From contig CAMYOC010000003.1 of NCBI GenBank assembly GCA_947259915.1, forward strand, positions 1 through 52,389: a DNA stretch of 52,389 nucleotides. Direction: 5' to 3'. The notes beneath the pieces were generated by a model. That model saw only the letters and a program-made list of their open reading frames with translations. It was not told the origin of the DNA and did not search any database. The position numbers were made by a program, and so were the translations under genes. Shown one piece after another: positions 1 through 8,381 of the stretch. Position 1 is the stretch's first letter; every line of letters starts with the position of its first letter. The stretch comes from an uncultured Gammaproteobacteria bacterium (GTDB lineage: Bacteria > Pseudomonadota > Gammaproteobacteria > Steroidobacterales > XN24).

Positions 1-756
1 GCGGGTAAACACGAGCACCTGGCGCCAGTTCCCGGACCCGATCAGGTAGGACAGCAGCTCACGCTTGCGCGCGCGGTCCACCGGGTGGACGATCTGTATC
101 GCGCGCTCGGCGGCGGTATTCTGCCGCGCCACCTGGATCTGCGCCGGGTTGTCCATGAACTCGCCCGCTAACTGCTTGATTTCTTTTGAGAATGTCGCCG
201 AAAATAGCAGGTTTTGGCGCTGTCTGGGTAGCGCTTTCATGACCTTGCGGATATCGCGGATAAAACCCATATCCAGCATGCGGTCGGCTTCGTCCAGCAC
301 CAGCGTATCGACGGCGCCGAGCGAAATCGTGCCTTGCTGCATGTGATCGAGCAGACGCCCCGGTGTGGCGACGACGATATCAACGCCCTTGCGTAATTTT
401 GCGATCTGCGGATTGATGCTGACGCCGCCGAAGATCATCGCGGAACGGAACGGCAGATACCTGCCGTATTCCCGCACGCTGTCCGCCACCTGGGCGGCAA
501 GCTCCCGGGTCGGCACCAGCACCAGCGCGCGGATATGGCGGCGCTGTCCTTGCGGGTCAGAGTCCTGCAAACGCTGCAGCAGAGGCAGGGTGAAGCCGGC
601 GGTCTTGCCGGTGCCGGTCTGGGCGCCGGCCAGCACGTCGCGGCCGTCGAGGATAAGCGGGATAGCCTGCTGCTGGATCGGGGTCGCTTCTTTGTAACCC
701 TGTTTTTCGACCGCACGCAGCAACTCGGCCGAAAGGCCGATTTTTGAAAATAACAT
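1..756 (-). CDS. rhlE: ATP-dependent DEAD-box RNA helicase, RhlE type (3' end outside window)
   Basis: The first 252 residues of an RNA helicase that unwinds short RNA duplexes in the cytoplasm; the gene runs off the left edge. Visible in order are a Q-motif region (residues 3-30, [10 protein letters not shown]), Walker A AQTGTGKT (45-52), PTRELA (82-87), the TPGR motif (131-134), DEAD (155-158) and SAT (186-188). The very short N-terminus before the Q motif fits the RhlE group, not DeaD or SrmB. The ATG at 756 follows GGAG and starts directly at the conserved core. A leader of about 145 nt precedes it. The helicase C-terminal domain cannot be assessed. Confidence 0.93.
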   Translation of the reverse strand, partial: MLFSKIGLSAELLRAVEKQGYKEATPIQQQAIPLILDGRDVLAGAQTGTGKTAGFTLPLLQRLQDSDPQGQRRHIRALVLVPTRELAAQVADSVREYGRYLPFRSAMIFGGVSINPQIAKLRKGVDIVVATPGRLLDHMQQGTISLGAVDTLVLDEADRMLDMGFIRDIRKVMKALPRQRQNLLFSATFSKEIKQLAGEFMDNPAQIQVARQNTAAERAIQIVHPVDRARKRELLSYLIGSGNWRQVLVFTR

Positions 757-913
757 TTTGTGAAAACTCCGAGATCGCCTCGCCCAGAAGCCGCCGTTGA
801 TGGGGGAATTGGGTCGGTCCAGGCTGGATCTGTGTAGGACTCCGACACCCGCACATCTGCGGGCCGGGAGTGGTCGGCGCAGACCGAAGTGCGCCGGAAC
901 GGAGCGGACTATA
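757..913 (-). promoter_or_regulatory. Putative rhlE promoter and structured 5' leader
   Basis: On the minus strand a TATAGT -10-like hexamer lies at 908-913 with no good -35. It would give a leader of about 145 nt before the helicase ATG. The leader holds two small perfect hairpins: 876-895 (GGCGCA/TGCGCC arms) and 848-863 (CCCGCA/TGCGGG arms). Long structured leaders are known for some cold-inducible helicase genes; applying that here is inference. Confidence 0.35.
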
Positions 914-972
914 ACAGAAGCACGGGGATTGCGCGCTATCCGAGCCGGCAGATCCAGACCAGAACGGCGCCG

Positions 973-1142
973 TCAGTGGCGCCGCTCGCAAACCGCTTGC
1001 AAACGCTCCAGCGTCGCTGCTGCCGGGACGGTCATCGTGCCGCCCTGGTCCGACATGCGCTGATCCTGGGCGATGGCATCGCCAACGCCACCCGGGGCAA
1101 AGCAAGAATCAAGCCGCCCACGGTCCCGACTATGGTCTGCAT
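973..1142 (-). pseudogene. Possible frameshifted small exported protein
   Basis: This stretch lies in the 442-nt gap between rhlE and the DJ-1 gene. An ATG at 1142 opens a signal-peptide-like start (MQTIVGTVGGLILA), but that frame stops at 1032. A neighbouring frame stays open to a stop at 973 and reads as a hydrophilic tail (ending LERLQAVCERRH). A single indel near 1100 would join them into a short secreted protein of about 55 residues. No family is recognised, and chance open frames are possible at this GC content. The rest of the gap shows only the leader described for rhlE. Confidence 0.2.
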
Positions 1143-1198
1143 ATTTTTTCCCGTTCCATCCGGCATCCCCGGCACCGGCGAAGAGACTCGCCCGGTCC

Positions 1199-1825
1199 TC
1201 AATCGTCTCTGGCGTAGCCCGGCGCGCCGACATGACTGTCGATGCCGCCATAGATGATCGTCGACGGATAATACTCGGACTGGAGCTGGACCTCCCCAGC
1301 AGCCGCGTCGCCGGACACGCTGGCGATAAATGCCAGCATCATGTCGGTGCCGGCGGAGACGCCTCCAGCACACCAGATATCGCCATCACGGACGAATCGA
1401 TCTTCGACCACCTCAACGTCACCGAGCGCCCGCAGCCGGTCCAGCGACCCCCAGTGGGTGGTCGCGCGTTTGCCGGACAACAGGCCCGCTGCATGCAGCA
1501 CGAAGGAGCCGGTGCAGACCGACAGCACAGCTTTGCAGCGCCGTGCCTGCGCCGCGACGAAGGAGAGCAGGGCCGGGTTTTCGACTTCGCGGCGTGTGCC
1601 CCGGCCACCTGGGACCAGCAGGTAGTCCAGCGGCGGACAATCTTCGAAACTCACGTGCGGATTGATCGAGAGTCCCTTGGCACAGATCACCGGGTCCACA
1701 TGTTCGGCGACAATCAAACAGGTCTCCGGCCCGTCCGCGACCGCGCTCCACATGGTCAGCATCTCCCACGGCCCGGCGAAGTCGAGTTCCTCGGCTTCAG
1801 CGAATATCAGAACGCCAAATTTCAT
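1199..1825 (-). CDS. DJ-1/PfpI family protein, isonitrile hydratase-like
   Basis: A 208-residue single-domain member of the DJ-1/PfpI glutamine-amidotransferase-like superfamily. The nucleophile elbow SVCTGS puts the reactive cysteine at residue 104, and the early acidic region (AEELDFAGPWE, Asp15) matches the acidic partner in isonitrile hydratases. The late GGVSAGTDMML segment is also typical of that branch and of GlxA-type regulator N-termini, but no AraC helix-turn-helix follows. Length is slightly below the roughly 228 residues of characterised isonitrile hydratase. The ATG at 1825 has GGAGG seven bases upstream. The substrate is not determinable; cytoplasmic location is inferred from lack of a signal peptide. 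Confidence 0.8.
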   Translation of the reverse strand: MKFGVLIFAEAEELDFAGPWEMLTMWSAVADGPETCLIVAEHVDPVICAKGLSINPHVSFEDCPPLDYLLVPGGRGTRREVENPALLSFVAAQARRCKAVLSVCTGSFVLHAAGLLSGKRATTHWGSLDRLRALGDVEVVEDRFVRDGDIWCAGGVSAGTDMMLAFIASVSGDAAAGEVQLQSEYYPSTIIYGGIDSHVGAPGYARDD

Positions 1826-1898
1826 CCCATTGCCTCCACCGCAACATGGTCCGCCATGCCGGTGAGCCTTAACCGACGGGTCTCGGTCGAGCTCCCCG

Positions 1899-2285
1899 TC
1901 AGTCCCGGCCGGGCTCGACCAGTACGCACTCTTCAGGGACCGTCATGGACTGCCCGAGAACTTCGCTGATCCGGATCAGACCGTCATGATCGCGGGCGAA
2001 GCCGTCAAGCGGCTCGTCCAGTTCCATGCCTCTGAATTCGATATAGATCATCTGATACGGCTGCGACGTATGGGCCCGGTAATAGTTGAGCAGCGGCTCC
2101 TGCACCCACTCGCTGGTGCTGATCCAGAAGGACTTCTTGCTGTCGCAGGGCTGAAATACCCTGACCTCATGGCCCCAGACGTAGACGCCGCGATGGACCT
2201 GCTCCGCCTTGCTGCACGCTGCCAGGAGCAGGATAGCCAGCAGACAGCTGGCAATCGCGCCGCCGGGCCAGCGTAAGCGGTCCAT
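1899..2285 (-). CDS. Small lipoprotein, NlpE C-terminal-like OB domain
   Basis: A 128-residue predicted lipoprotein. The start at 2285 was chosen because it opens a classic lipoprotein signal (hydrophobic CLLAILLL, lipobox LAAC, lipidated Cys24); an open frame extending upstream lacks sense. The mature part begins with GVYVWGHEVRVFQPC followed by a FWI segment, which resembles the OB-fold domain found at the C-terminus of NlpE and in many stand-alone envelope lipoproteins. Probably periplasm-facing and membrane-anchored; role unknown. A hairpin at 1875-1900 (GACGGG/CCCGTC arms with an inner CTCG/CGAG stem) overlaps the stop codon but has no U-run. Confidence 0.75.
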   Translation of the reverse strand: MDRLRWPGGAIASCLLAILLLAACSKAEQVHRGVYVWGHEVRVFQPCDSKKSFWISTSEWVQEPLLNYYRAHTSQPYQMIYIEFRGMELDEPLDGFARDHDGLIRISEVLGQSMTVPEECVLVEPGRD

Positions 2286-2335
2286 CGATCCTTCACGTCC
2301 GACCGTCGCCGCCCCTGGCAATTCGCTACGGTCTT

Positions 2336-3037
2336 TCACGATGCAAAAATACCCGGGTTGTGCCGGCGCCAGATCGCCAGCTCGACATCGGGCGGCAGCG
2401 ATCCATCTGCGCTGAACAGGGGGTGACTGATCCACTCGAGACAGGTATCGACCATCGTCTGCATAGAGTAGAAGAATATTTCGGCGCCCTCCATTACCGA
2501 GACCACCGGGCGGGCCAGTCTCGAGTCGAGGGTTTGCGGGCTGCACGGCAGCACCAGCCAACCGCCGTTGAAAGCCGCAAAGGGGAAGCAGTCTGTCAGC
2601 GTCAGACCACTGATGGCCGGCGCTCCGGCATAGCCCGACATCATGCTGAGATATTCGCGTTCCGCGTTACGCAGACTGCAAAACGCGTCATCCCGGAACC
2701 AGAACGGATATTCGGTATTCCAGGCATCTTCGGCCTGTCCGCCGCGCCAGCCGTAGAGCGCGGTCAGCTCCTTTGGTAGCGGAGCAGGGAACCAGGCGCA
2801 TTCTTGTGCCAGGGTCTCGGCGTCGACCGGCGGCAGCAGCGTATCGGAGACGCGCAGGCCCTTGGCTTCAAATGCTTGCCTCATTGCTTCGAGCTGCGAC
2901 TGGAAGCGCTCGCTCGAAAATGACGGCCGCCGGATCGGAGGTGCGGATGGCTCCGACCGGCGGTCGCAGCCGCCGAGCGGCCAGCTTGCCGCCGCCAGCA
3001 TGGACAACAATCCGTGGTTAAAATCCCGACGCTTCAT
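2336..3037 (-). CDS. SMI1/KNR4-like domain lipoprotein with twin-arginine-like signal
   Basis: A 233-residue protein. The start at 3037 gives MKRRDFNHGLL, a twin-arginine-like motif followed by a hydrophobic run and an LGGC lipobox (Cys24), so it may be a Tat-exported lipoprotein. An in-frame upstream extension to 3154 is not signal-like. The central segment LPKELTALYGWRGGQ followed by WNTEYPFWF is the characteristic opening of SMI1/KNR4 (SUKH-type) domains. Family members often act as scaffolds or immunity proteins against contact-dependent toxins, but no toxin gene is adjacent, so function is open. An exported SUKH-like domain is unusual. Confidence 0.7.
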   Translation of the reverse strand: MKRRDFNHGLLSMLAAASWPLGGCDRRSEPSAPPIRRPSFSSERFQSQLEAMRQAFEAKGLRVSDTLLPPVDAETLAQECAWFPAPLPKELTALYGWRGGQAEDAWNTEYPFWFRDDAFCSLRNAEREYLSMMSGYAGAPAISGLTLTDCFPFAAFNGGWLVLPCSPQTLDSRLARPVVSVMEGAEIFFYSMQTMVDTCLEWISHPLFSADGSLPPDVELAIWRRHNPGIFAS

Positions 3038-3236
3038 CGGAAGTGTGCCATCCGCAAGTGACCGAAGGGACAGTGTAGCGTCGTTCTCCATCGGCTTGCC
3101 GCTCAGCGGCGCTTTGCAGCGGCCCGGGCGTGCGATGAATTCATGCATTGCCACTATCCTGCCCGATGACGCCTCCGCGGGTCATGTGGTCGAGTCGCTC
3201 ATCGGGTGCCGGCATCGCCGTGCATCCACGAGAAAT

Positions 3237-4019
3237 TCAGAGAACGTCCAGGGCCTTCAGACATGATTTCCCCAACTCCACACGCTTGCCTGCGTCACTT
3301 GCTTGCTGGATATCCATGTTGAGTGCAAACGGATACACCTTGTCGTCTCTGTTCACCCAGCCGACCCACCAGCCGGTTCCGGGTTGCGGCGCGTTCTCCC
3401 AGCCGGTCTTGCCATACAGCATCCAGTTCTCGCCCTGATCGACCAGGAGAATATCGCGGACGCTTTCTTGCATCTCCTGAGGCAGGGGCAGATCGTCTTG
3501 CGCCAGATCGGCAAGAAACCGGGTCTGCTCCACAGCGCTGATTTTGAGCGGTCCAGCCAGCCAGAAACTATCCACAACGGTACCGATATCTGTGTTCCCA
3601 TACTTGAGCGCGGACACGTTCTGCTGCATCCGCTCAAGACCGATACGTCGGGCAAGCTCCTGATAGATCGCGACGTTGGACATGGCAATAGCTTCCCTTA
3701 GTGACATGTCCCGTTCCCAGGATTTGAAGGCCTGGGGTTGCCCCCCAAACGGAAGGACTTCATCGACGTTATCGACCGCGCCGACGGCCAGACCGATCAA
3801 AGTATTGGCGATCTTGAATGTGGAGGCCGGGACCAGTCTTGTTTCCGCACGTGCCGGGTTATGGCCGACAAAGCTGTCTGCGTCGACGTCGTAGAGGACA
3901 AATGTGCCGTCCGCGCCAGCCGTTTCGAACAGCCCCCGGATCTCGCGGCTTTCTTTCCAGTCCGCTCCCTGGGCATGCAAGGTCAAAAACAACGCAATGA
4001 TGGCAGTGACGCTTTTCAT
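3237..4019 (-). CDS. Class D (OXA-type) beta-lactamase
   Basis: A 260-residue serine beta-lactamase that would hydrolyse beta-lactams in the periplasm. All class D signatures are present: STFK (66-69, acylating Ser66 and carboxylatable Lys69), SNV (114-116), YGN (140-142), FWL (152-154, omega-loop Trp153) and KTG (204-206), then GWWVGWV. Residues 1-18 form a signal peptide ending AQG/AD. The ATG at 4019 is preceded by GAAGGAAACC; an upstream in-frame start at 4046 would extend the signal peptide without benefit. No insertion sequence or resistance-gene neighbour is adjacent, so it looks like a resident enzyme. The substrate range cannot be read from sequence. Confidence 0.93.
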   Translation of the reverse strand: MKSVTAIIALFLTLHAQGADWKESREIRGLFETAGADGTFVLYDVDADSFVGHNPARAETRLVPASTFKIANTLIGLAVGAVDNVDEVLPFGGQPQAFKSWERDMSLREAIAMSNVAIYQELARRIGLERMQQNVSALKYGNTDIGTVVDSFWLAGPLKISAVEQTRFLADLAQDDLPLPQEMQESVRDILLVDQGENWMLYGKTGWENAPQPGTGWWVGWVNRDDKVYPFALNMDIQQASDAGKRVELGKSCLKALDVL

Positions 4020-4115
4020 GGTTTCCTTCAATTTGATGCGGCTCAATGTGCGATCAGAGGCACGGGCATCGATGGGTCCACGGATTGACGCGATCGACTT
4101 GTGGTGCTGTGGGCA

Positions 4116-4490
4116 TCATTCGGCCAACGGTCGGAATTTGTTGTTCGGACCGGGCGTGACATAGACGATCTGGCTAGGCTCAACAATGTCCACAGTGTGC
4201 CAGATACCCTTCGGCACGATCAGTCCGTCGCCAGGCGCTATCTCCACTATCTCGACCGGGTCTGTTTCGAGCGTCACCCTGACCCGACCTGATATGAGGT
4301 ACAGCAACTCATCTCCATCGGGGTGCATCTCGCCGCCGTGCGGAGAGTTCTCGGTCATGGTGGCGATGCCAAAGGTGACGCCGGACACCGGGATCGGCGG
4401 ATCCGGTCGCTCCGGCACGAGTGAAGCAGACAGCCCTCGGTTCAGCGCGACTACATGGGTCGATGGATCGAAGCGTATAGCTTTGGTCAT
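4116..4490 (-). CDS. Cupin-2 domain protein
   Basis: A 124-residue single-cupin protein. The ATG at 4490 sits behind CGAGGAGGAAACG, a strong ribosome site. The metal-binding cupin motif 1 appears as HPDGDELLYLISGRVRV and motif 2 as PGDGLIVPKGIWHTVDI, with the usual His and Glu ligands. Small stand-alone cupins of this kind bind a divalent metal and act as isomerases, dioxygenases or sensors; nothing in the context distinguishes these. A 19-nt near-perfect hairpin (4525-4543, GGACGCCG arms) lies in the gap before the upstream GNAT gene. Confidence 0.8.
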   Translation of the reverse strand: MTKAIRFDPSTHVVALNRGLSASLVPERPDPPIPVSGVTFGIATMTENSPHGGEMHPDGDELLYLISGRVRVTLETDPVEIVEIAPGDGLIVPKGIWHTVDIVEPSQIVYVTPGPNNKFRPLAE

Positions 4491-4628
4491 TTTCGTTTCC
4501 TCCTCGAGGATCCCGGTTATGGCCGGACGCCGGTCCGGCGTCCTCATCGCGGTTGAGAACGGCTGCGCAATCGCAGGAATCGCACCCATCGCGCCACTAT
4601 CCGCCGCGTGCTGGCTCCAGGTACCCGA

Positions 4629-5516
4629 TCACGCTCTCGATGAATACGGGAATACCGGCGCTTCGACCGGGAACACGCCCCTGATCATCGGATTATTACC
4701 CGTCAACGGCTTCCTTTGCGGCTTGAGCAATTCCAACTTGTCGGTACTGAAGTGAAACTCTACGATCCTGTCATCTGCGCTGGCCAGATAGGGGTAGAGT
4801 TTCTCGAACCGCGGCATGTTCTCAGCGACGATATCAAAAACACTCAATTTGTCTCCTGTTCTCGCATAAGAAACCAGACAGTCGAGATCCGGGATCCGGT
4901 AAATGCGGTCGCGCAGTCGATACAACACGTGGAACATCAGCAGTTTGTCGTTGAGGACGCCGAAACGATCAGAAACGGACGTCCGTCGTTTGGCGTACTC
5001 ATGGATCATCTCCAGATCCTGCGGCAGTCCGGGATCGAGCTTTATCAAGCCGCCACAATTGGGAACGGGCGTAACCTGTGTTGTCTCGATGAATTCGTCG
5101 ATGGGGCTGAATCCGCATCGGCCGTAGTAGGGCACCGCGTCGGCATCTGCGAACAGAAAGATCCCGTTGTGTTTGTTCCGCGCCCGGGCCAGTCCAAGTT
5201 CGGTGAGCTCGCGGCTCAGTCCCCTGCGGCGCCACCCGGGTAGCGTGCCGACACCGGAGATCTGTGCCAGGCATGTTTTCTCCCCGTTTATGACAACATC
5301 CAGCAGATAGATACAGACACTCGAGACGACGGTGTCTCCCCGGAAGAAGGAGAATGGCGTATACGCGGGGTCCCAGAAACCGCCTTCATCCCAGGCAGAA
5401 AAATCCAGGCCATGGATGTTGGATATGAACGTCTTGAATGCTGCCCGAGCCCTGGCGTCGTCCCAGTATTCAGTCCTCAAGTCGAGGCAAATGCGTTCGG
5501 GTTCAGGAATGTCCAT
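4629..5516 (-). CDS. GNAT family N-acetyltransferase, two-domain
   Basis: A 295-residue acetyltransferase. The acetyl-CoA-binding motif A is at about residues 88-105 (ISGVGTLPGWRRRGLSREL), with the RRRGL pyrophosphate loop, followed by FLFADADAVPYYGRCGF, the usual motif B region. The C-terminal 130 residues form a second domain, reminiscent of the long Eis-like GNAT layout. The acceptor substrate is unknown. ATG at 5516; no close operon partner (55 nt to the upstream Cdd1 stop). Confidence 0.82.
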   Translation of the reverse strand: MDIPEPERICLDLRTEYWDDARARAAFKTFISNIHGLDFSAWDEGGFWDPAYTPFSFFRGDTVVSSVCIYLLDVVINGEKTCLAQISGVGTLPGWRRRGLSRELTELGLARARNKHNGIFLFADADAVPYYGRCGFSPIDEFIETTQVTPVPNCGGLIKLDPGLPQDLEMIHEYAKRRTSVSDRFGVLNDKLLMFHVLYRLRDRIYRIPDLDCLVSYARTGDKLSVFDIVAENMPRFEKLYPYLASADDRIVEFHFSTDKLELLKPQRKPLTGNNPMIRGVFPVEAPVFPYSSRA

Positions 5517-5571
5517 GGCCGGGTAACGTCAATCCGAGCTGTCCGGCCGCTGCACTAGCTTGCCCTGGCGA

Positions 5572-5835
5572 TCAGTTTTTCCAGTTCCACCATTTCCTAA
5601 GCTCCGGGTCCTGATCATCGGAGGTCGCGGCATGGACCGCACACCGAAAGGAATAAAGGACGCATCGGTCAATCTTCTGGCCTCTGAGACTGCATAGTTC
5701 GGCAAACATCCGCTCGGGATCCTGGCCGCGCAGATCGGCCGGGGCGTGAAACCCCAGATCTCTCAGGACCCGCGCCAGGCTCGGGCCGATGCTCGGAAGA
5801 GACCGAAGGTCATTTGAATCTGTTGGCTTTCCCAT
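5572..5835 (-). CDS. Cdd1-family helix-hairpin-helix protein
   Basis: An 87-residue protein matching the small Cdd1 'pathogenicity locus' family. A helix-hairpin-helix LPSIGPSLARVLRDLG is followed by ADLRGQDPERMFAELC and the family's RCVLYSFRCAVHA ending. The helix-hairpin-helix suggests non-specific DNA contact; the biological role is not established. The ATG at 5835 with AGGA upstream is preferred. A GTG at 5868 in the same frame overlaps the stop of the upstream SnoaL gene (GTGA), so the two are probably translationally linked either way. Confidence 0.75.
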   Translation of the reverse strand: MGKPTDSNDLRSLPSIGPSLARVLRDLGFHAPADLRGQDPERMFAELCSLRGQKIDRCVLYSFRCAVHAATSDDQDPELRKWWNWKN

Positions 5836-5864
5836 ATTCGATCCTCGATTTGTGCCATCCCGAC

Positions 5865-6284
5865 TCACCCATCGGATTCAAGATGGTTGGAGATATCCCA
5901 TTCACCCCAACGTCTTACTATTTGTCCGTTGTGGATCTCGATAATTTCGATGCCGGTTATTGTCGTGAGCCGACCCGTCGGTCCTGCGCCCAGATAAGAC
6001 TCTCGATTGGTCCCCTCAGCCGCCCAGCGGACCGCGACCCTGGAAGCCGCTTCATCCACCACCAGATCGGTAACCCGGGTCTGCAGGTCGGGGAATGCCC
6101 TGACCAACGCGGCAAGACCCTCGGCGAAACCTTCCTTTGTGCTCGCACGGCCGGCAGATGTGCAGTCCTCGAATGATCCCGCATGCAACGCATCAAAGCG
6201 TGACCAATCGACCGGGACACACCACAGTGAAATCCATTCGGTGGCAACATCGGCAAGGTCTGAACGGTTGGCGACAGAAGGCAT
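5865..6284 (-). CDS. SnoaL-like (NTF2-fold) ester cyclase family protein
   Basis: A 139-residue NTF2-like protein of the SnoaL polyketide-cyclase/ester-cyclase group. Typical features are the GFAEGLAALVRAFPDLQTRV helix region, the VAVRWAAEGTN strand and the C-terminal GIEIIEIHNGQIVRRWGEWD pair of strands. Members bind small hydrophobic ligands in a cone-shaped pocket; few have known substrates and no polyketide genes are nearby. It is immediately upstream of the Cdd1 gene and ends within its alternative start. Confidence 0.8.
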   Translation of the reverse strand: MPSVANRSDLADVATEWISLWCVPVDWSRFDALHAGSFEDCTSAGRASTKEGFAEGLAALVRAFPDLQTRVTDLVVDEAASRVAVRWAAEGTNRESYLGAGPTGRLTTITGIEIIEIHNGQIVRRWGEWDISNHLESDG

Positions 6285-6320
6285 TGCGGTGCTGGCGCAG
6301 CGGTGATGAGAGCAGCGCTC

Positions 6321-6785
6321 CTATGGGGTCCTGGTGTAGGTGGTCTCGACGGCTTTGGATTCTGTCCCGTCGGGGCTGACATTGTAGGCCGTGATCGTCA
6401 GGTGATCATCGTCAAGTAGTTCAAATGTGGTTCTCCAGCCCCACTTTGGTTCCCCCTCGCCGACATCGTATTCGCCACGCACATCAAAGCCATGTTCTGT
6501 CGCTTCACCCTCCGAGAACATGATCGCGTAGTTCATGTGGAAGTCGTCCACCCAGACGGATTGGAACAACTTTGTCACCGAATTGAACGCGATTGTCTCG
6601 TCACCGTGCCGCGGTTGCCCCTGGATCGTGCTCGCATACGTGTGACGAAGAAAACGACCGTCCAGCACACCCTCGAACTCGCCGCTAACACTTGATTCAT
6701 CGGCAAGTTTGTCCGGTTCAAACCACGTTCGGCATGAGCCCTGCCATTTCCCTGTCAGCTTTTCGAACAATATCGCCTGGTTCAT
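6321..6785 (-). CDS. DUF1579 family protein
   Basis: A 154-residue protein with the DUF1579 pattern: an early FEKLTGKWQGSCRTWFEPD, a middle FLRHTYAST and then FQSVWVDDFHM, and a late TFELLDDDHLTITAYN. It is predicted to be a small beta-barrel (calycin-like) protein without a signal peptide. The ATG at 6785 starts just before the conserved block; an upstream in-frame extension to 6845 does not look coding. Function is unknown. Confidence 0.78.
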   Translation of the reverse strand: MNQAILFEKLTGKWQGSCRTWFEPDKLADESSVSGEFEGVLDGRFLRHTYASTIQGQPRHGDETIAFNSVTKLFQSVWVDDFHMNYAIMFSEGEATEHGFDVRGEYDVGEGEPKWGWRTTFELLDDDHLTITAYNVSPDGTESKAVETTYTRTP

Positions 6786-6920
6786 GCGATAAACCTCTGT
6801 CTGTCGGAGCCAGGGACTATGGGTAAGGGTCCGCTTAAAATCCAATGCGCGCGAGTGAATTCAGCAGGCAAGGCGCAATGAACACGCCCAGCCCATGGAT
6901 CGCTGATAGTCAGGCATCCG

Positions 6921-7406
6921 TCAACTGCCGGGACACGCCGCGCGCTGGTACGAAAATTCTATGCGTCGCTGTTCATCCTTCAGCTGTCCTTCTATCCACC
7001 CCAGCAACGAGTCCGGTGCGCTGAATTGATACCCGATCCGCTGCGGGAAATCATGCTCTGGATTCTCGAAGACCACACTCGAGTCGCTGATACTTATAGA
7101 CAAGAAGACGGCAGACGGCTGCCCGGACGGATACGCCTCATAGGCCAGCCCATCGGCATGCCCGCGTATTACGACAAGCTCGAAACCGGCCAGCCGATCG
7201 TCCCGCACGGTGCGACTGACGCCGACCATGCTGTTGCCGCGTGGCCCCATCCAGTGTTCTTCAACGGTTCCCCCGGGCTTCTCGAGTTCCCAGCATCCCT
7301 GTAGCCAGCCGACGCGCTGGATTCCAGCAGGCGGTGTGACCGCACTTCCGGTTGCAACCGTCATCACGAGGACAATCGCGATGGCTGTTTTCATTCGAAC
7401 GCCCAT
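6921..7406 (-). CDS. Exported DUF6265-type protein
   Basis: A 161-residue protein with a signal peptide (residues about 5-22, ending SAV/TPP). The mature region carries LQGCWELEKPGGTVEEHW and later ENPEHDFPQRIGYQF, both characteristic of the DUF6265 family of periplasmic beta-barrel-like proteins. The start could be ATG 7406 or ATG 7394; the second gives a shorter signal peptide. Function is unknown. 76 nt separate it from the upstream membrane-protein gene. Confidence 0.75.
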   Translation of the reverse strand: MGVRMKTAIAIVLVMTVATGSAVTPPAGIQRVGWLQGCWELEKPGGTVEEHWMGPRGNSMVGVSRTVRDDRLAGFELVVIRGHADGLAYEAYPSGQPSAVFLSISISDSSVVFENPEHDFPQRIGYQFSAPDSLLGWIEGQLKDEQRRIEFSYQRAACPGS

Positions 7407-7482
7407 AGATCGCTACCCGGCCGGAACCCCATTGCTACAAAGCATAGCTGAACCTCGCCAGGCCAGTTGCTGCGACGGATCT

Positions 7483-7782
7483 TCAGTACCGCAGCAAACC
7501 AAAAAACGCGATCAAAACCAAGGTCAGAACAATACTCGGGCCGATTCCCGCGATCCGGCTGCCGAAAGAGAGAGACCGGTAGGCGCCAAGCGTTCTGCTC
7601 AGCAGGTAGAGCGAGAAAATCAGGGTGACGACGAGCATCGCCAGCAGCACCAGGACGGCGTTGGCGGCGCCGGCAAATCCACCCTCCGGGTTGGGGGCGA
7701 ATCTCGGCACGATCAGGGTCAATGCACCAAGAAGAGCGCATACGCCGGATAGCCGGTAGATTTGTGTGTCAGTCGTTCTCAC
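7483..7782 (-). CDS. Small integral membrane protein, unknown function
   Basis: A 99-residue protein with three predicted transmembrane helices (about residues 10-27, 39-62 and 77-96) and few charged residues outside loops. The start at 7782 is GTG, with AGGACTG upstream. No family is recognised. Its composition and clear hydrophobic periodicity support it as a real gene and not a shadow frame. Confidence 0.65.
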   Translation of the reverse strand: MRTTDTQIYRLSGVCALLGALTLIVPRFAPNPEGGFAGAANAVLVLLAMLVVTLIFSLYLLSRTLGAYRSLSFGSRIAGIGPSIVLTLVLIAFFGLLRY

Positions 7783-7840
7783 GGATCAGTCCTGTGAGCA
7801 GCATATCAGCAACCGCACGCTGTCCCAGCGGCAGCTCCGA

Positions 7841-8338
7841 TCAATGATGATGCTCCTTTTCATGCGCGCGGGTGAAGCCGGGGAACCGCTGGCTGGCAAA
7901 CCTGGCATGACAGTGTGCGCAGCTCTCCACCAGCCGGGAATAGTGGAAAGCTGCCAGTTCGGCATTATGTGCCTCAGCGGCGGCCCCGAGCCGGTCGGCC
8001 CGCCGATGAAATTCCGCATCGAGCAGTTTGAATTGCTCCGGCAGAGCCTGCTTCAGCTCGTTGGCCTGAGCCGGTGTCAGCGATTGCTTCATTATGTAGC
8101 TGGCACTGATCTTTGCACTGGTCTGTTTGACTGACCCCCAGTCAGCCGTCGCCAGCGATACCGCGATGCCCTGTATCCCGGTGGAGATCTCACGCATTTC
8201 CGCACGCAGAAGATCCAGCAACTCGGGTGATAGCTGGATGTCCTGACCTGCGGGCGGATCTCCGTCAGCCCGGATGCTTGCTGAACAGATAAACAGGCAA
8301 GCGAAGACGCCGATTATGGTCATGATGCGGATTTTCAT
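7841..8338 (-). CDS. Periplasmic monohaem cytochrome c'-type protein
   Basis: A 165-residue exported protein: signal peptide at residues 1-24 (ending RADG), a helical middle, and one haem c attachment site CAHCH (Cys140, Cys143, His144) near the C-terminus. This is the layout of four-helix-bundle cytochrome c'/c556 proteins. It ends in a His-rich HEKEHHH tail. Such proteins bind small gases or carry electrons; partners are not evident here. The ATG at 8338 was chosen because it begins the signal peptide; the frame is open further upstream but overlaps the thioesterase gene. Confidence 0.85.
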   Translation of the reverse strand: MKIRIMTIIGVFACLFICSASIRADGDPPAGQDIQLSPELLDLLRAEMREISTGIQGIAVSLATADWGSVKQTSAKISASYIMKQSLTPAQANELKQALPEQFKLLDAEFHRRADRLGAAAEAHNAELAAFHYSRLVESCAHCHARFASQRFPGFTRAHEKEHHH

Positions 8339-8381
8339 AGGTTCACGCTCCCTGCCAGGGTGGCCATGCAAGTCACACGGC

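Noticed and set aside
3162..3206. 8-bp inverted repeat downstream of the beta-lactamase as an attC site
   Set aside because: CCCGATGA/TCATCGGG arms are present but no R-box-like AAC/GTT sequences flank them.
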